Positions 1 to 9,068 of a stretch of DNA of 64,000 nt are shown one piece after another. Source of the DNA: Labrys monachus. Lineage in GTDB: Bacteria > Pseudomonadota > Alphaproteobacteria > Rhizobiales > Labraceae. The notes beneath the pieces are model-generated. The model was not told the origin of the DNA. It made no database searches and saw nothing but the letters and a program-made list of their open reading frames with translations. Within the stretch, counting starts at the first letter, position 1. Each line of letters begins with the position of its first letter. Where the stretch lies: assembly GCF_030814655.1 (NCBI RefSeq), contig NZ_JAUSVK010000001.1, forward strand, positions 937,043-1,001,042, written 5' to 3'. Position numbers and translations under genes: made by a program.

Positions 1-1038
1 TTCATCGGGCCGACCAGCCAGGCGCCGCGCATCGACGAGGCACGGCACGACAGCCTCTACGAACTCGAAATCGCCATGGAGATGGTCCGCGGCCCGCAGG
101 GCGGCAATCCGCCGCCCTGGCTGGTCGACCGCCTGTTCCGCAACCTCCTCGTCGACGTCTCCGGCAATACCCACCGGGCGGAGATCTGCATCGACAAGCT
201 CTATTCGCCCGACAGCGCGACGGGGCGGCTCGGCCTCATCGAATTCCGCTCTTTCGAAATGCCGCCCGACTATCGCATGAGCCTGGCGCAGCAATTGCTG
301 CTGCGTGCGCTCGTCGCCTGGTTCTGGCGCGAACCCCAGGTCGGGGAATTCGCCCGCTGGGGCACCGCGCTGCACGACCGGTTCATGCTGCCGCATTTCG
401 TCTGGGCCGATTTCCTCGACGTGCTCGACGATCTCGGCCGCGCCGGCTATGTCTTCGATCCCGTCTGGTACGAGGCCCAGCGCGAGTTTCGCTTCCCGTT
501 CTACGGCAAGGTTCGCTATGAGGGCGTCGAGCTCGAACTGCGCCAGGCGCTCGAGCCCTGGCATGTCCTGGGTGAGGAGGGTGCCGCGGGGGGCACGGTG
601 CGCTATGTCGACAGTTCCGTGGAGAAGCTGCAGGTCAAGGTCGACGGCTTCACGCCCGGCCGGCACGTCATCGCATGCAATGGCCGGCGCATGCCGATGA
701 CAGCTACCGGCAGGAGCGGCGAGGCGGTCGCCGGCGTGCGCTTCAAGGCCTGGCAGCCGGCTTCCGGCCTGCACCCGACCATCCCGGTGCACGCGCCCCT
801 GACCTTCGACGTCATCGACAGCTGGTCGAACCGTTCGCTGGGCGGCTGCGTCTATCATGTCGCCCATCCGGGCGGGCGCAGTTACGACACGTTCCCCGTC
901 AACGCCTATGAGGCGGAAGCGCGCCGTCTCGCCCGCTTCCAGCCTATGGGCCATACGCCGGGCTGGCCTCCGGTGCCGCCGGCGGAAGGCACGACGGAGT
1001 TCCCGCTCACCCTCGACCTGCGCAGGACGGCGCGATGA
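1..1038 (+). CDS. DUF2126 / transglutaminase-like family protein, C-terminal part (5' end outside window)
   Basis: The reading frame is open from the first base of the window and ends at TGA 1036-1038, so the true start lies upstream; the visible part is 345 residues. The sequence, including a block around [20 protein letters not shown], matches the C-terminal domain of the large DUF2126 proteins, which in full length carry an N-terminal transglutaminase-like domain. In many proteobacteria such proteins sit beside circularly permuted ATP-grasp and alpha-E proteins in predicted peptide ligation and modification clusters, and the next gene here is exactly that. Substrate and reaction are not known. 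An internal ATG at 76 is in frame but would cut the conserved domain, so I treat the gene as running in from the left. Confidence 0.82.
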   Translation, partial: FIGPTSQAPRIDEARHDSLYELEIAMEMVRGPQGGNPPPWLVDRLFRNLLVDVSGNTHRAEICIDKLYSPDSATGRLGLIEFRSFEMPPDYRMSLAQQLLLRALVAWFWREPQVGEFARWGTALHDRFMLPHFVWADFLDVLDDLGRAGYVFDPVWYEAQREFRFPFYGKVRYEGVELELRQALEPWHVLGEEGAAGGTVRYVDSSVEKLQVKVDGFTPGRHVIACNGRRMPMTATGRSGEAVAGVRFKAWQPASGLHPTIPVHAPLTFDVIDSWSNRSLGGCVYHVAHPGGRSYDTFPVNAYEAEARRLARFQPMGHTPGWPPVPPAEGTTEFPLTLDLRRTAR

Positions 1039-1117
1039 GGCGGGCTTGCCCCCGAGGCGCGGACATGGCGTCCGCTGCCGACATGCCGCCACCCCCGCGC
1101 TTCGCCGGGTGGACGGG

Positions 1118-3634
1118 ATGGCCGCGCTCGGGAACCGCCTGATGCTCGCACCGTCGCGCAAGCCGGATCTGGGGTCCCTGCTCGCCGGCTATCGGCCCCT
1201 GCCGGGCTCGGCCGACGAATTGATGACGGCAGCCGGCGAGATCCGCCCGCACTGGCATCCCGTCCTCGCGGAGATCGCGGGCGCCAAGCCGGAGGACGTC
1301 TCGCAGCGTTTCGCGGTCGCGGACCGGCAGATCAAGAATTCCGGGGTCTATTACCGCGTCTACGACACGCCCGACGGCCGGGACAGGCCGTGGCCGCTGT
1401 CGCATGTGCCGCTGGTGATCCCGGGGGCCGAATGGCGCTCGATCGAGGCCGGCATCATCCAGCGCGCGCAATTGCTGGAACATGTCCTCGCCGACCTGTA
1501 CGGACCGGCGACGCTGGTGCGGGAGGGCGCGCTGCCGGCGGCGGTGGTCGCCGGCAATCCCGACTTCCTGCGCCCGCTGGTGGGATCCGTGCCGCTGGGC
1601 GCGGAGCATCTCGTCGTCTACGCCGCCGACCTCGGCCGCGGCCCGGACGGACGCTGGCGGGTGCTCGGCGACCGTGCCCAGGCCCCCTCCGGCATGGGCT
1701 ATGCGCTGGAGAACCGCCTCGCCATTTCGGCGGCCCTGCCTTCCCTCTATCGCGACATGCATGTCGAGCGCCTGGCGGGCTTCTTCCAGGCCATGCGCTC
1801 CACCCTTGCCGCCAAGGCGGGGCGCGACGGCTCGCGCATCGGCCTGCTCACGCCCGGCCCGGCCAACGAAACCTATTTCGAGCACGCCTATCTCGCCCGC
1901 TATCTCGGCCTGCTCCTGGTCGAGGGCGCCGACCTCACCGTGCAGGACGGCATCGTCTATGTCCGCACGATCGAGGGGCTGAAGCGGATCGACGCCATCG
2001 TGCGGCGGCTGGATGCCGATTTCGCCGATCCGCTCGAGCTCAACCCGTCCTCCCGCATCGGCGTGGCGGGGCTGGTGCAGGCGCTGCGCCGGCGCACGAT
2101 CGCCGTCGCCAACAGCCTCGGCGCCGGCCTCGTCGAGGCGCCGGCGATGCTGGCCTTCATGCCGGCGCTCGCGCGCCGTTTCCTCGGCACGGAGCTCGCG
2201 CTCCCCAACATCGCCACCTGGTGGTGCGGCGAAGAAGGGGTGCTTGCCGACATCGAGCGCGATCTCGGGCGGCTCGCCATCGTCCCGGCCTTCGGGCGCC
2301 GCATCGCCGGCCTGCCCCGGGAAGGGGCGAACGCGGTCGCCGATCTGGACGAGGACGGCCTGGCGCGGCTGCGGGAGATCGTCCGGAACGATCCGCTGGA
2401 AGTCGCCGCCCAGGAAATGGTCAGGCTTTCGACCATGCCGGTGTGGACCGGCGAGAAGCTGGAGCCGCGCCCCTTCACGCTGCGCGTCTATGCCGTGTCG
2501 ACGCCGCAGGGTTGGGAAGTGATGCGCGGCGGATTCTGCCGCGTGGCGGAAAGCGCCGACCCGCGCGCCTTCTCGATGCAGCGTGGCGGCCGGTCGGCCG
2601 ATGTGTGGGTGACCTCGGAGGGACCGGTCGATCACGTTTCGCTGCTGCCGCTGCCCGGCAAGGTGGCGATCCGCCGACGTCTCGGCCACCTGCCGAGCCG
2701 CGCCGCCGACAATCTCTTCTGGTTCGGGCGCTATTTGGAACGGGCCGAGGCGACGCTGCGCGTGGTGCGGGCCGTCAGCGAGATGGCGGCCGAGGCGGAT
2801 GAGGACGTCGCACAGGCGACCGACCGCCTCACAGATCTCCTCGTCGCGTGGGGCGCCGCGGGAGCGCCGCCGCCGGCGAAGGCGAAGCCGGTCCATGCCG
2901 CCGAGGCGACGGAAGCCATCCTGCGCGACGTGCTGGACGGGCGCGAGGATGGCGGCATTCCGGCCCTGATTGGTGCGGCCCGGCGTACGGCATCCTCGAT
3001 CCGCGAACGCCTGTCGCGCGACGCCACGCAGGCGATCGCCGATCTCGGCGCCATGGTCGAGAGCGACCGCGACCTGCCGGCCGCCGATCGCACGGATCGC
3101 TATCTGCGTGTCCTCGCCGCCCTGTCCGGCCTGTCCCACGAGAACATGAACCGCATGGCGGGATGGCGCTTCATGCGGATCGGCCAGCATCTGGAACGGG
3201 CGGTGCTGACCTGCCGTCTCGCTCGCCGCCTGGCCGCCGCCGACGCGTCGGCGGACATGCTCGACGCGCTGTTGCGCGTCACCGACAGCCGCATCACCTA
3301 TCGCGCCCGCTATCTCATGGGCACGCTGCGCCTGCCGGTGCTCGACCTCGTGCTGCTCGACGACGGCAATCCGCGTTCCTCCGCCTTCCAGATCACCCGG
3401 CTGGCCGAGCACCAGAACGAGTTGCCGCGGGTGGTGGGCGAAGGCGAGGTCGACCCGCTGACACGCACCTCGCGCCTCCTCAGGGCCGAGATCGAGACGA
3501 CGGCTGCGGCCGACATCGACGACCGCATGATCCTGTCCCTCGAAAACCGGCTCCTGGCGCTGTCCACTGACATCACCGCCCGCTACTTCAACCAGGACGA
3601 GGCCCGTGCCGAGATCACGGAAGGGCTGGGCTGA
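1118..3634 (+). CDS. Circularly permuted ATP-grasp protein fused to an alpha-E domain
   Basis: 838 residues from the ATG at 1118 (MAALGNRLMLAPSRKP); an in-frame ATG at 1142 is an alternative, and the open frame upstream to 857 overlaps the previous gene and has no family resemblance. The first ~480 residues are a circularly permuted ATP-grasp domain (DUF404/DUF407 type; IKNSGVYYRVYDTPDGRDRP and the NPSSRIGVAGLVQALRRRT block are typical), giving a predicted ATP-dependent amide or peptide ligase. The last ~320 residues are a helical alpha-E (DUF403) domain beginning near LPSRAADNLFWFGRYLERAE. In many species the two parts are separate genes; fused forms are known. With the DUF2126 protein upstream it forms a recognised cluster predicted to make or modify a peptide. 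The substrate is unknown. Confidence 0.85.
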   Translation: MAALGNRLMLAPSRKPDLGSLLAGYRPLPGSADELMTAAGEIRPHWHPVLAEIAGAKPEDVSQRFAVADRQIKNSGVYYRVYDTPDGRDRPWPLSHVPLVIPGAEWRSIEAGIIQRAQLLEHVLADLYGPATLVREGALPAAVVAGNPDFLRPLVGSVPLGAEHLVVYAADLGRGPDGRWRVLGDRAQAPSGMGYALENRLAISAALPSLYRDMHVERLAGFFQAMRSTLAAKAGRDGSRIGLLTPGPANETYFEHAYLARYLGLLLVEGADLTVQDGIVYVRTIEGLKRIDAIVRRLDADFADPLELNPSSRIGVAGLVQALRRRTIAVANSLGAGLVEAPAMLAFMPALARRFLGTELALPNIATWWCGEEGVLADIERDLGRLAIVPAFGRRIAGLPREGANAVADLDEDGLARLREIVRNDPLEVAAQEMVRLSTMPVWTGEKLEPRPFTLRVYAVSTPQGWEVMRGGFCRVAESADPRAFSMQRGGRSADVWVTSEGPVDHVSLLPLPGKVAIRRRLGHLPSRAADNLFWFGRYLERAEATLRVVRAVSEMAAEADEDVAQATDRLTDLLVAWGAAGAPPPAKAKPVHAAEATEAILRDVLDGREDGGIPALIGAARRTASSIRERLSRDATQAIADLGAMVESDRDLPAADRTDRYLRVLAALSGLSHENMNRMAGWRFMRIGQHLERAVLTCRLARRLAAADASADMLDALLRVTDSRITYRARYLMGTLRLPVLDLVLLDDGNPRSSAFQITRLAEHQNELPRVVGEGEVDPLTRTSRLLRAEIETTAAADIDDRMILSLENRLLALSTDITARYFNQDEARAEITEGLG

Positions 3635-3932
3635 GGTCGGCGCCACCCTGGGCGGCAGGACGCCCGCGAGCCCGGAACGGCCGCGCCGTCATGGCTGAAC
3701 AGGGGCCGCTTCCCGCCGCGCGGCTGGCGGCGGCTGTTCCGCGGGCCATTCCCGAGGCTTTCCGGCGGCGGCACGCATAGCGGCTGCCGCGCTCGGCCGG
3801 GCTCACGGCTTGTTGAGATTCCGTCATGGCCGCGCGAGCGGATCCGCCGCCCTTTCGCCGCCGTGGCGAACGAGTATCGCCCACGGGCGCCGGGCTGATG
3901 GAAGCTGAAACCATACAGACGGGACAGATGGA
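3635..3932. other. Intergenic region without a recognised gene
   Basis: About 300 bases between the ATP-grasp gene and paoA. I see no FixK/FNR-type box, no convincing hairpin with a T-run and no small ORF with a good ribosome binding site. The promoter of paoABC should lie here, but I cannot point to it. Confidence 0.5.
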
Positions 3933-4598
3933 ATGAGCGCAGACGACAGCAGGCCTTTGCGTCTGACACGGCGTCAGGTCCTCGAAGGCGGGGCCGCTCT
4001 CGCGGTCCTCGGATATGTGCAGCCCGGCTTCGCCGCCGAGGCGGCTCCGGCCGCACCGCCCGTGCTTCCGAGCGATCCGGGCGTCTCGACCCTGTCGGTC
4101 CGGATGACGATCAACGGCGTCGGGCGGAGCCTCGCCCTGGACACGCGCACCACGCTGCTCGACACGCTGCGCGAGCATCTCGGCTTCACGGGCACCAAGA
4201 AAGGCTGCGACCATGGCCAGTGCGGCGCCTGCACGGTGCTGGTGAACGGGCGCCGGATCAACGCGTGCCTGACGCTGGCCGTGCTGCACGAGGGCGACGC
4301 GGTCACCACGATCGAGGGCCTCGCCCATGGCGATCAACTGCATCCCCTGCAGTCCGCCTTCGTGCATCACGACGGTTTCCAATGCGGCTATTGCACGCCC
4401 GGCCAGATCTGCTCGGCGGTGGGCATGCTGGGCGAGCACCAAGCCGGCATGCCGAGCCTGGTGACGGAAGATCTCGAAAGCCGTCCCGAGCTGACCGACA
4501 CCGAAATCCGCGAGCGGATGAGCGGCAACATCTGCCGCTGTTCCGCCTATCCCAACATCGTCGCCGCCATCAAGGACGCCGCGGGAGAGCCGCTATGA
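3933..4598 (+). CDS. paoA: Aldehyde oxidoreductase, [2Fe-2S] subunit with TAT signal
   Basis: 221 residues, close to E. coli PaoA (YagT). The N terminus carries a twin-arginine export signal ([17 protein letters not shown], about residues 11-27), so the complex should act in the periplasm. A plant-type [2Fe-2S] site is visible as [15 protein letters not shown] followed by a downstream Cys, and the second [2Fe-2S] site as [10 protein letters not shown] plus [10 protein letters not shown], as in the xanthine oxidase family. It passes electrons from the molybdenum centre to the FAD subunit. The stop codon overlaps the ATG of paoB (ATGA), the usual sign of translational coupling in a paoABC operon. 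Confidence 0.9.
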   Translation: MSADDSRPLRLTRRQVLEGGAALAVLGYVQPGFAAEAAPAAPPVLPSDPGVSTLSVRMTINGVGRSLALDTRTTLLDTLREHLGFTGTKKGCDHGQCGACTVLVNGRRINACLTLAVLHEGDAVTTIEGLAHGDQLHPLQSAFVHHDGFQCGYCTPGQICSAVGMLGEHQAGMPSLVTEDLESRPELTDTEIRERMSGNICRCSAYPNIVAAIKDAAGEPL

Positions 4599-5581
4599 AG
4601 ACCTTCACCTTCGAGAGACCCGAAAGCGCCGCGGCGGCGGCCAAGGCGGTGGCCGGCACGCCCGGTGCCAAATTCATCGCCGGCGGCACCAACCTTCTCG
4701 ACCTCATGAAGCTCGAAGTCGAGCAGCCGATGCATCTGGTCGACGTCAACCGCCTGCCGTTCGCCGCCGTGGAGGAAACCGGCGACGGCGGCCTGCGGAT
4801 CGGCGCGCTCGTCCGCAACAGCGATCTGGCGGCCGATCCGCGGGTCAGAAAGGGCTATGGCGTCCTCAGCCGGGCGCTGCTCGCCGGCGCGTCGGGCCAG
4901 TTGCGCAACAAGGCCACCACCGCGGGCAACCTGCTGCAGCGCACGCGATGCTATTATTTCTATGACACCACCAAACCCTGCAACAAGCGCGATCCCGGCT
5001 CGGGCTGTTCGGCCCTGGGAGGCTTCAACCGCATCCATGCGATCGTCGGCGGCAGCCAGGCCTGCATCGCCACCCACCCCTCCGACATGGCGGTCGCCAT
5101 GCGGGCGCTCGACGCCAGGGTCGAGACAATGTTGCCGGACGGCAGGGCCGAGACGATTCCGCTCGCGGACCTGCATCGCCTGCCCGGGACGACGCCGCAG
5201 GTCGAGACTGTGCTCAAGCCCGGGCAGATGATCACGGCCGTCACCCTGCCGCCGCCGCCCAAAGGCGTGCAGATCTACCGCAAGGTGCGCGACCGCGCCT
5301 CCTATGCCTTCGCGCTCGTCTCCGTCGCGGCCGTCGTCGACGTCGAAGGCGGCAGGATCCGCTCCGCCCGCATGGCGTTCGGCGGGCTGGCTCCGAAACC
5401 CTGGCGCGTTGCCGCGGCCGAGGAAGTCCTGATCGGCGCCGCGCCCGGCAAGGCGGCTTTCGCCGAGGCCGGCGAAGAGGTCCTCTCCGGTGCCCGCGGC
5501 CATGGCGACAACGACTTCAAGATCCCGCTGGCCCGGCGGACGCTGGGCGCAGTGCTCTCCACCGCCACCCATACCGCGTGA
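4595..5581 (+). CDS. paoB: Aldehyde oxidoreductase, FAD/[4Fe-4S] subunit
   Basis: 328 residues from the ATG at 4595, which overlaps the paoA stop by four bases. It is a CO-dehydrogenase-type FAD-binding subunit: [20 protein letters not shown] near the N terminus is the flavin-binding segment. A cysteine-rich insertion ([20 protein letters not shown] followed by CSALGG) corresponds to the extra [4Fe-4S] cluster that sets PaoB apart from ordinary xanthine dehydrogenase flavin subunits. It has no signal peptide of its own and is expected to be exported piggy-back with PaoA. It lies between paoA and paoC, 10 bp before the latter. Confidence 0.9.
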   Translation: MKTFTFERPESAAAAAKAVAGTPGAKFIAGGTNLLDLMKLEVEQPMHLVDVNRLPFAAVEETGDGGLRIGALVRNSDLAADPRVRKGYGVLSRALLAGASGQLRNKATTAGNLLQRTRCYYFYDTTKPCNKRDPGSGCSALGGFNRIHAIVGGSQACIATHPSDMAVAMRALDARVETMLPDGRAETIPLADLHRLPGTTPQVETVLKPGQMITAVTLPPPPKGVQIYRKVRDRASYAFALVSVAAVVDVEGGRIRSARMAFGGLAPKPWRVAAAEEVLIGAAPGKAAFAEAGEEVLSGARGHGDNDFKIPLARRTLGAVLSTATHTA

Positions 5582-5591
5582 AGGTGCGCCC

Positions 5592-7844
5592 ATGATCGAC
5601 ATGAACCAGCCGGTGGGCCGGACCCCGCTCGACGAAGCGGGCGGACTGCTCGGGCGCCCCCTCGACCGCACGGACGGCCCGGTGAAAGTCACCGGCCGCG
5701 CGCCCTACGCCTATGAATACCGGGAGGGCGGCGCTCCCGCCTATGCCTTCCTGGTCGAGGCGGGTATCGCCAAGGGCCGCCTCGCGGCGCTCGATACCGC
5801 CGCAGCCGAAAGGGCATCCGGGGTGCTGCTCGTGCTCACCCGCCGGAACGCGCCGAAGCAGGGCGGAAAGGCCGACGGCGCCATTCCGCAACTGGTCGGC
5901 GAGACGATCCTCCACCACGGCCAACCCATTGCCCTGGTGGTGGCCGAGACCTTCGAGCAGGCCCGGGCGGCGGCACAACTGGTCAAGCCGACCTATGAGG
6001 CCGAACAAGGCAGCTATGACCTGGCCTCGGCGATGCCCAAGGCCGTCGTGCCGAAGGCCAGCAACGGCAATCAGCCCGACAGCCGCATCGGCGATACGGA
6101 CGAGGCTTTCGCGGCGGCCCCCGTGAAGATCGACGTCACCTATCGGACCCCGCCCCAGAGCCACGCCATGATGGAGCCGCACGCGACCCTGGCGGTCTGG
6201 GACGGCGGCGGGCTCACCCTCTACACTGCCAACCAGATGCTGCCGCGGGGGATCGCCACCGTCGCCGCCACCCTGCAGATCCCGAAGGAGAAGGTCCGGC
6301 TGATCAGCCGTTACGTGGGCGGCGGATTCGGTTCCAAGCTCCAGGTGCAGCCCGATGCGATCCTGGCGGCGCTCGCGGCCAGGATGGTGAGGCGGCCGGT
6401 GAAACTGGCACTGACGCGCCAGCAGGTGTTCCACGTCACCACGCACCGCACCGACACCATCCAGCGCCTGCGGCTCGCGGCGGAACGCGACGGCCGGCTG
6501 ACTGCCATCGAACATCTCTCCTGGTCGAACAACACGCCGGGGCAGAGCTTCTACGAGACGGCCGCCAATGCGACGCGCAGCATCTACGCAGCGCCGAACC
6601 GGCTGACGGAGCACCGCCTCGCGACGCTCGACCTGCCGATCTCCGCTTCCATGCGGGCGCCGGGCGAAGCGGTCGGCCTGCTGGCGCTGGAATGCGCCAT
6701 GGACGAACTGGCGGTCGCCCTGACCATCGACCCGATCGAATTGCGCATCCGCAACGAACCGGCCGAGGATCCGGAACTGAAGATCCCCTTCTCGTCCCGA
6801 GCGCTGGTGCCCTGCATGAGGAAGGGCGCCGAATTGTTCGGCTGGGACAAGCGCCATCCGGAGCCCGGCCGGGTTCGCGATGGTGAATGGCTCGTCGGCA
6901 TGGGCATGTCCGCTGCGATCCGCGGCAATCCCATGCTGGCGGCGAAGGCGAGCGTCTCGCTGGACGCCGGCGGCGTCGCGACGGTGAAGACCTCGATGAC
7001 CGATATCGGCACGGGCTCCTACACGATCCTCGGCCAGATCGCCGCCGACATGCTCGGCCTCCCGATCGACGGGGTGAAGGTCGAACTGGGCGACAGCGCC
7101 TTGCCGGAAGCGCCGGGCTCGGGCGGCTCCTTCGGCGCCAATTCGGCCGGTTCCGCCGTGTTCGACGCCTGCTCCACCTTGCGTGACGCCATCCTGCGCC
7201 GGTCAGGGCTGCCGGTGGAGGGCGCCGAGTTCAAGGACGGCTTCGTCAGGGCCGGCGGCCGGTCCCTGCGCCTGGCCGATCTCGCGCGGCCGGCCGGAAT
7301 CCAGGCCGACGGCGCGGCCGACCCGGGCAAATCGCGTAGGGAATACAGCCAGCATTCCTACGGTGCGCATTTCGCCGAAGTCGGCGTCGACAGCGTGACG
7401 GGCGAGATCCGGCTGCGCCGGATGCTCGGCGTCTTTGCCATCGGCCGGGTCCTCAATGCCAAGACGGCACGCTCGCAGGCCATCGGCGGCATGACGTTCG
7501 GCGTCGGAGCCGCACTGATGGAAGACGCCGTCATCGACAAGCGCCATGGCCATTTCGTCAACCACGACCTCGCCGAATATCACGTGGCGGTCCATGCCGA
7601 TATTCCGGCCATCGACGCCGTCTTCCTGCCGGAACTCGACGCCCGATCGAGCCCGATGAAGAGCAAGGGCGTCGGCGAACTCGGCATCTGCGGTGCCGGC
7701 GCAGCGGTGGCGAACGCGGTCTACAATGCCACCGGCATCCGCATTCGCGACTATCCGCTGACGCTCGACAAGGTCCTCGACGCCTGGGCGGCCGATGACC
7801 GGCCGGACAGGCGAAGTTCCCTGTCGGTTCGTCAGGCGGGTTGA
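5592..7844 (+). CDS. paoC: Aldehyde oxidoreductase, molybdopterin-binding catalytic subunit
   Basis: 750 residues from the ATG at 5592 (AAGGTG six bases upstream). Family landmarks in order: the N-terminal aldehyde oxidase a/b hammerhead (GRAPYAYEYREGG), the cofactor loop YVGGGFGSKLQ, a second cofactor segment GSGGSFGANSAGSAV, and the C-terminal GVGELGICGAGAAVANAV, which supplies the catalytic Glu. It oxidises aldehydes to carboxylic acids, probably aromatic and detoxifying as in E. coli PaoABC; the substrate range is inferred. E. coli has a fourth gene, paoD, an XdhC-type cofactor insertase; none follows here, so it must be encoded elsewhere. Confidence 0.9.
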   Translation: MIDMNQPVGRTPLDEAGGLLGRPLDRTDGPVKVTGRAPYAYEYREGGAPAYAFLVEAGIAKGRLAALDTAAAERASGVLLVLTRRNAPKQGGKADGAIPQLVGETILHHGQPIALVVAETFEQARAAAQLVKPTYEAEQGSYDLASAMPKAVVPKASNGNQPDSRIGDTDEAFAAAPVKIDVTYRTPPQSHAMMEPHATLAVWDGGGLTLYTANQMLPRGIATVAATLQIPKEKVRLISRYVGGGFGSKLQVQPDAILAALAARMVRRPVKLALTRQQVFHVTTHRTDTIQRLRLAAERDGRLTAIEHLSWSNNTPGQSFYETAANATRSIYAAPNRLTEHRLATLDLPISASMRAPGEAVGLLALECAMDELAVALTIDPIELRIRNEPAEDPELKIPFSSRALVPCMRKGAELFGWDKRHPEPGRVRDGEWLVGMGMSAAIRGNPMLAAKASVSLDAGGVATVKTSMTDIGTGSYTILGQIAADMLGLPIDGVKVELGDSALPEAPGSGGSFGANSAGSAVFDACSTLRDAILRRSGLPVEGAEFKDGFVRAGGRSLRLADLARPAGIQADGAADPGKSRREYSQHSYGAHFAEVGVDSVTGEIRLRRMLGVFAIGRVLNAKTARSQAIGGMTFGVGAALMEDAVIDKRHGHFVNHDLAEYHVAVHADIPAIDAVFLPELDARSSPMKSKGVGELGICGAGAAVANAVYNATGIRIRDYPLTLDKVLDAWAADDRPDRRSSLSVRQAG

Positions 7845-7925
7845 CGGATCCCGCCGGGTCGACGCGACGCTGCCGGGCGCGAGGCGGAGCGCGCCCGTCG
7901 ACGGATGGCTGTCAGCCGGCCTCTT

Positions 7926-7939
7926 CTGAGGTAGATCAA
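7926..7939. promoter_or_regulatory. Weak FixK/FNR-type box upstream of the USP gene
   Basis: CTGAGGTAGATCAA: the right half-site ATCAA is perfect, the left half has two mismatches to TTGAT. The centre is 81.5 bp before the USP start at 8014, within the range of the stronger boxes in the window. I see no clear -10-like hexamer at the usual offset, so this is a weak call. Confidence 0.35.
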
Positions 7940-8013
7940 GGCGCCGACCCGTCGTCCGGCGGAAAATGAGAGATGGCCGGCGATGGATTCCGGCATATCT
8001 CATGGAGACCGTC

Positions 8014-8907
8014 ATGACCGAGGCCCCCGCTTCCGCCCAGTCCCAGCCCGGCGACACCCTGCGCTACCCCACCCGCTACCAGGACGTGATGGTGCATCTG
8101 GACGGCGGCGAGGAGGATGAAAACCGTATCGCCCATGCCGAGGCGATCGCCGGCCTTTCGGGCGGTCATCTCACCGGCCTCTACACCAACATGCTTTCCG
8201 ACATCACCCTCTATGCCGAAGAGGCCGGTGCGGCGGCGATCACGGCATATACCGAGACTTTGCTGGAGGAGGGACGCGCCGTGCAGCACAGGCTCGAAAC
8301 CCGCTTCCAGCGTCTCGGGGTTTCGAACGAGGTCCGCAAGGTCGAGGAGGTATCCGGCGTGCTGCCGCGCCTGGTCGGCACCGAGGCGCGCTGGGCCGAT
8401 CTCTTCGTCGCGTCATGCCCCTACCGGGCCGACGGCCACGACGACTGGGACAGGATGATCGAAGCGGTGATGTTCGAGGGCGGGCACGGCCTCTACCTCG
8501 TGCCGCGCGGGGTGAAGCCGCGAGCGCGCATCGAGACGGCGATGATCGGCTGGGTCGATACGCGCGAGGCGGCCCGCGCCGTCGCCGAGGCGCTGCCGCT
8601 GCTCAGGCTGGCGACGAAGACCGAGCTCGTCGGCGTGCAGGAGCCGGCCAAGGGACGGCTTGGCGGCGGGGAAGCGATGGCGGACATCGCCACCCATCTG
8701 GCGCGGCACGGCATCGAGACCACGGTCACCGTGGTGCCGCCCGGCGAGAACGTCGCCGCGGCGCTGCTCGACCGGGCGCATCATATCTCGGCGGACCTGA
8801 TCGTGGCCGGCGCCTACGGCCATTCGCGCTTCCGGGAATGGATCCTCGGCGGCGCGACGCAGGATCTCATCCGCACCAGCGACCTGCCGCTTCTCATGGC
8901 CCATTGA
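8014..8907 (+). CDS. Universal stress protein, tandem-domain (USP 1)
   Basis: 297 residues from the ATG at 8014, chosen because GGAG lies six bases before it; in-frame ATGs at 8002 and 7966 lack this. Two UspA-like domains are present. The C-terminal one carries the nucleotide-binding signature AGAYGHSRFREWILGG (G-x2-G-x9-G) and the typical ending DLPLLMAH. Such proteins are cytoplasmic, often bind ATP and support survival under oxygen limitation or growth arrest; the exact role is not known. It is the first of five USPs in the window and has a weak FixK-type box upstream. It is convergent with phosphoketolase, with a terminator between. Confidence 0.9.
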   Translation: MTEAPASAQSQPGDTLRYPTRYQDVMVHLDGGEEDENRIAHAEAIAGLSGGHLTGLYTNMLSDITLYAEEAGAAAITAYTETLLEEGRAVQHRLETRFQRLGVSNEVRKVEEVSGVLPRLVGTEARWADLFVASCPYRADGHDDWDRMIEAVMFEGGHGLYLVPRGVKPRARIETAMIGWVDTREAARAVAEALPLLRLATKTELVGVQEPAKGRLGGGEAMADIATHLARHGIETTVTVVPPGENVAAALLDRAHHISADLIVAGAYGHSRFREWILGGATQDLIRTSDLPLLMAH

Positions 8908-9007
8908 GGCCGCGCCGCACGCTCGGGGCCGGCCGACGGCCCTGGGCGTGCCTCCCTCCTGGCAGGCTGCCGGCGACACCGGGCCATTCCCGGGCCTCAA
9001 CGCATGA

Positions 9008-9036
9008 AAGGCCCGGCAGCGTCGCTGCCGGGCCTT
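9008..9036. terminator. Bidirectional terminator hairpin
   Basis: A perfect 13-bp inverted repeat (AAGGCCCGGCAGC, 9008-9020, pairing with 9024-9036 across a 3-base loop) lies between the convergent ends of the USP gene and phosphoketolase. The symmetric A/T ends suit termination from both sides. Confidence 0.8.
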
Positions 9037-9068
9037 GATCGTTCGCTGGAATTGATCGACCGCAGGCT

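Noticed and set aside
1007-3646. Long minus-strand open frame (879 codons) opposite the ATP-grasp gene
   Set aside because: It is antisense to a clearly recognisable protein family, has low-complexity Arg/Gly/His-rich translation, and arises from high-GC third positions.
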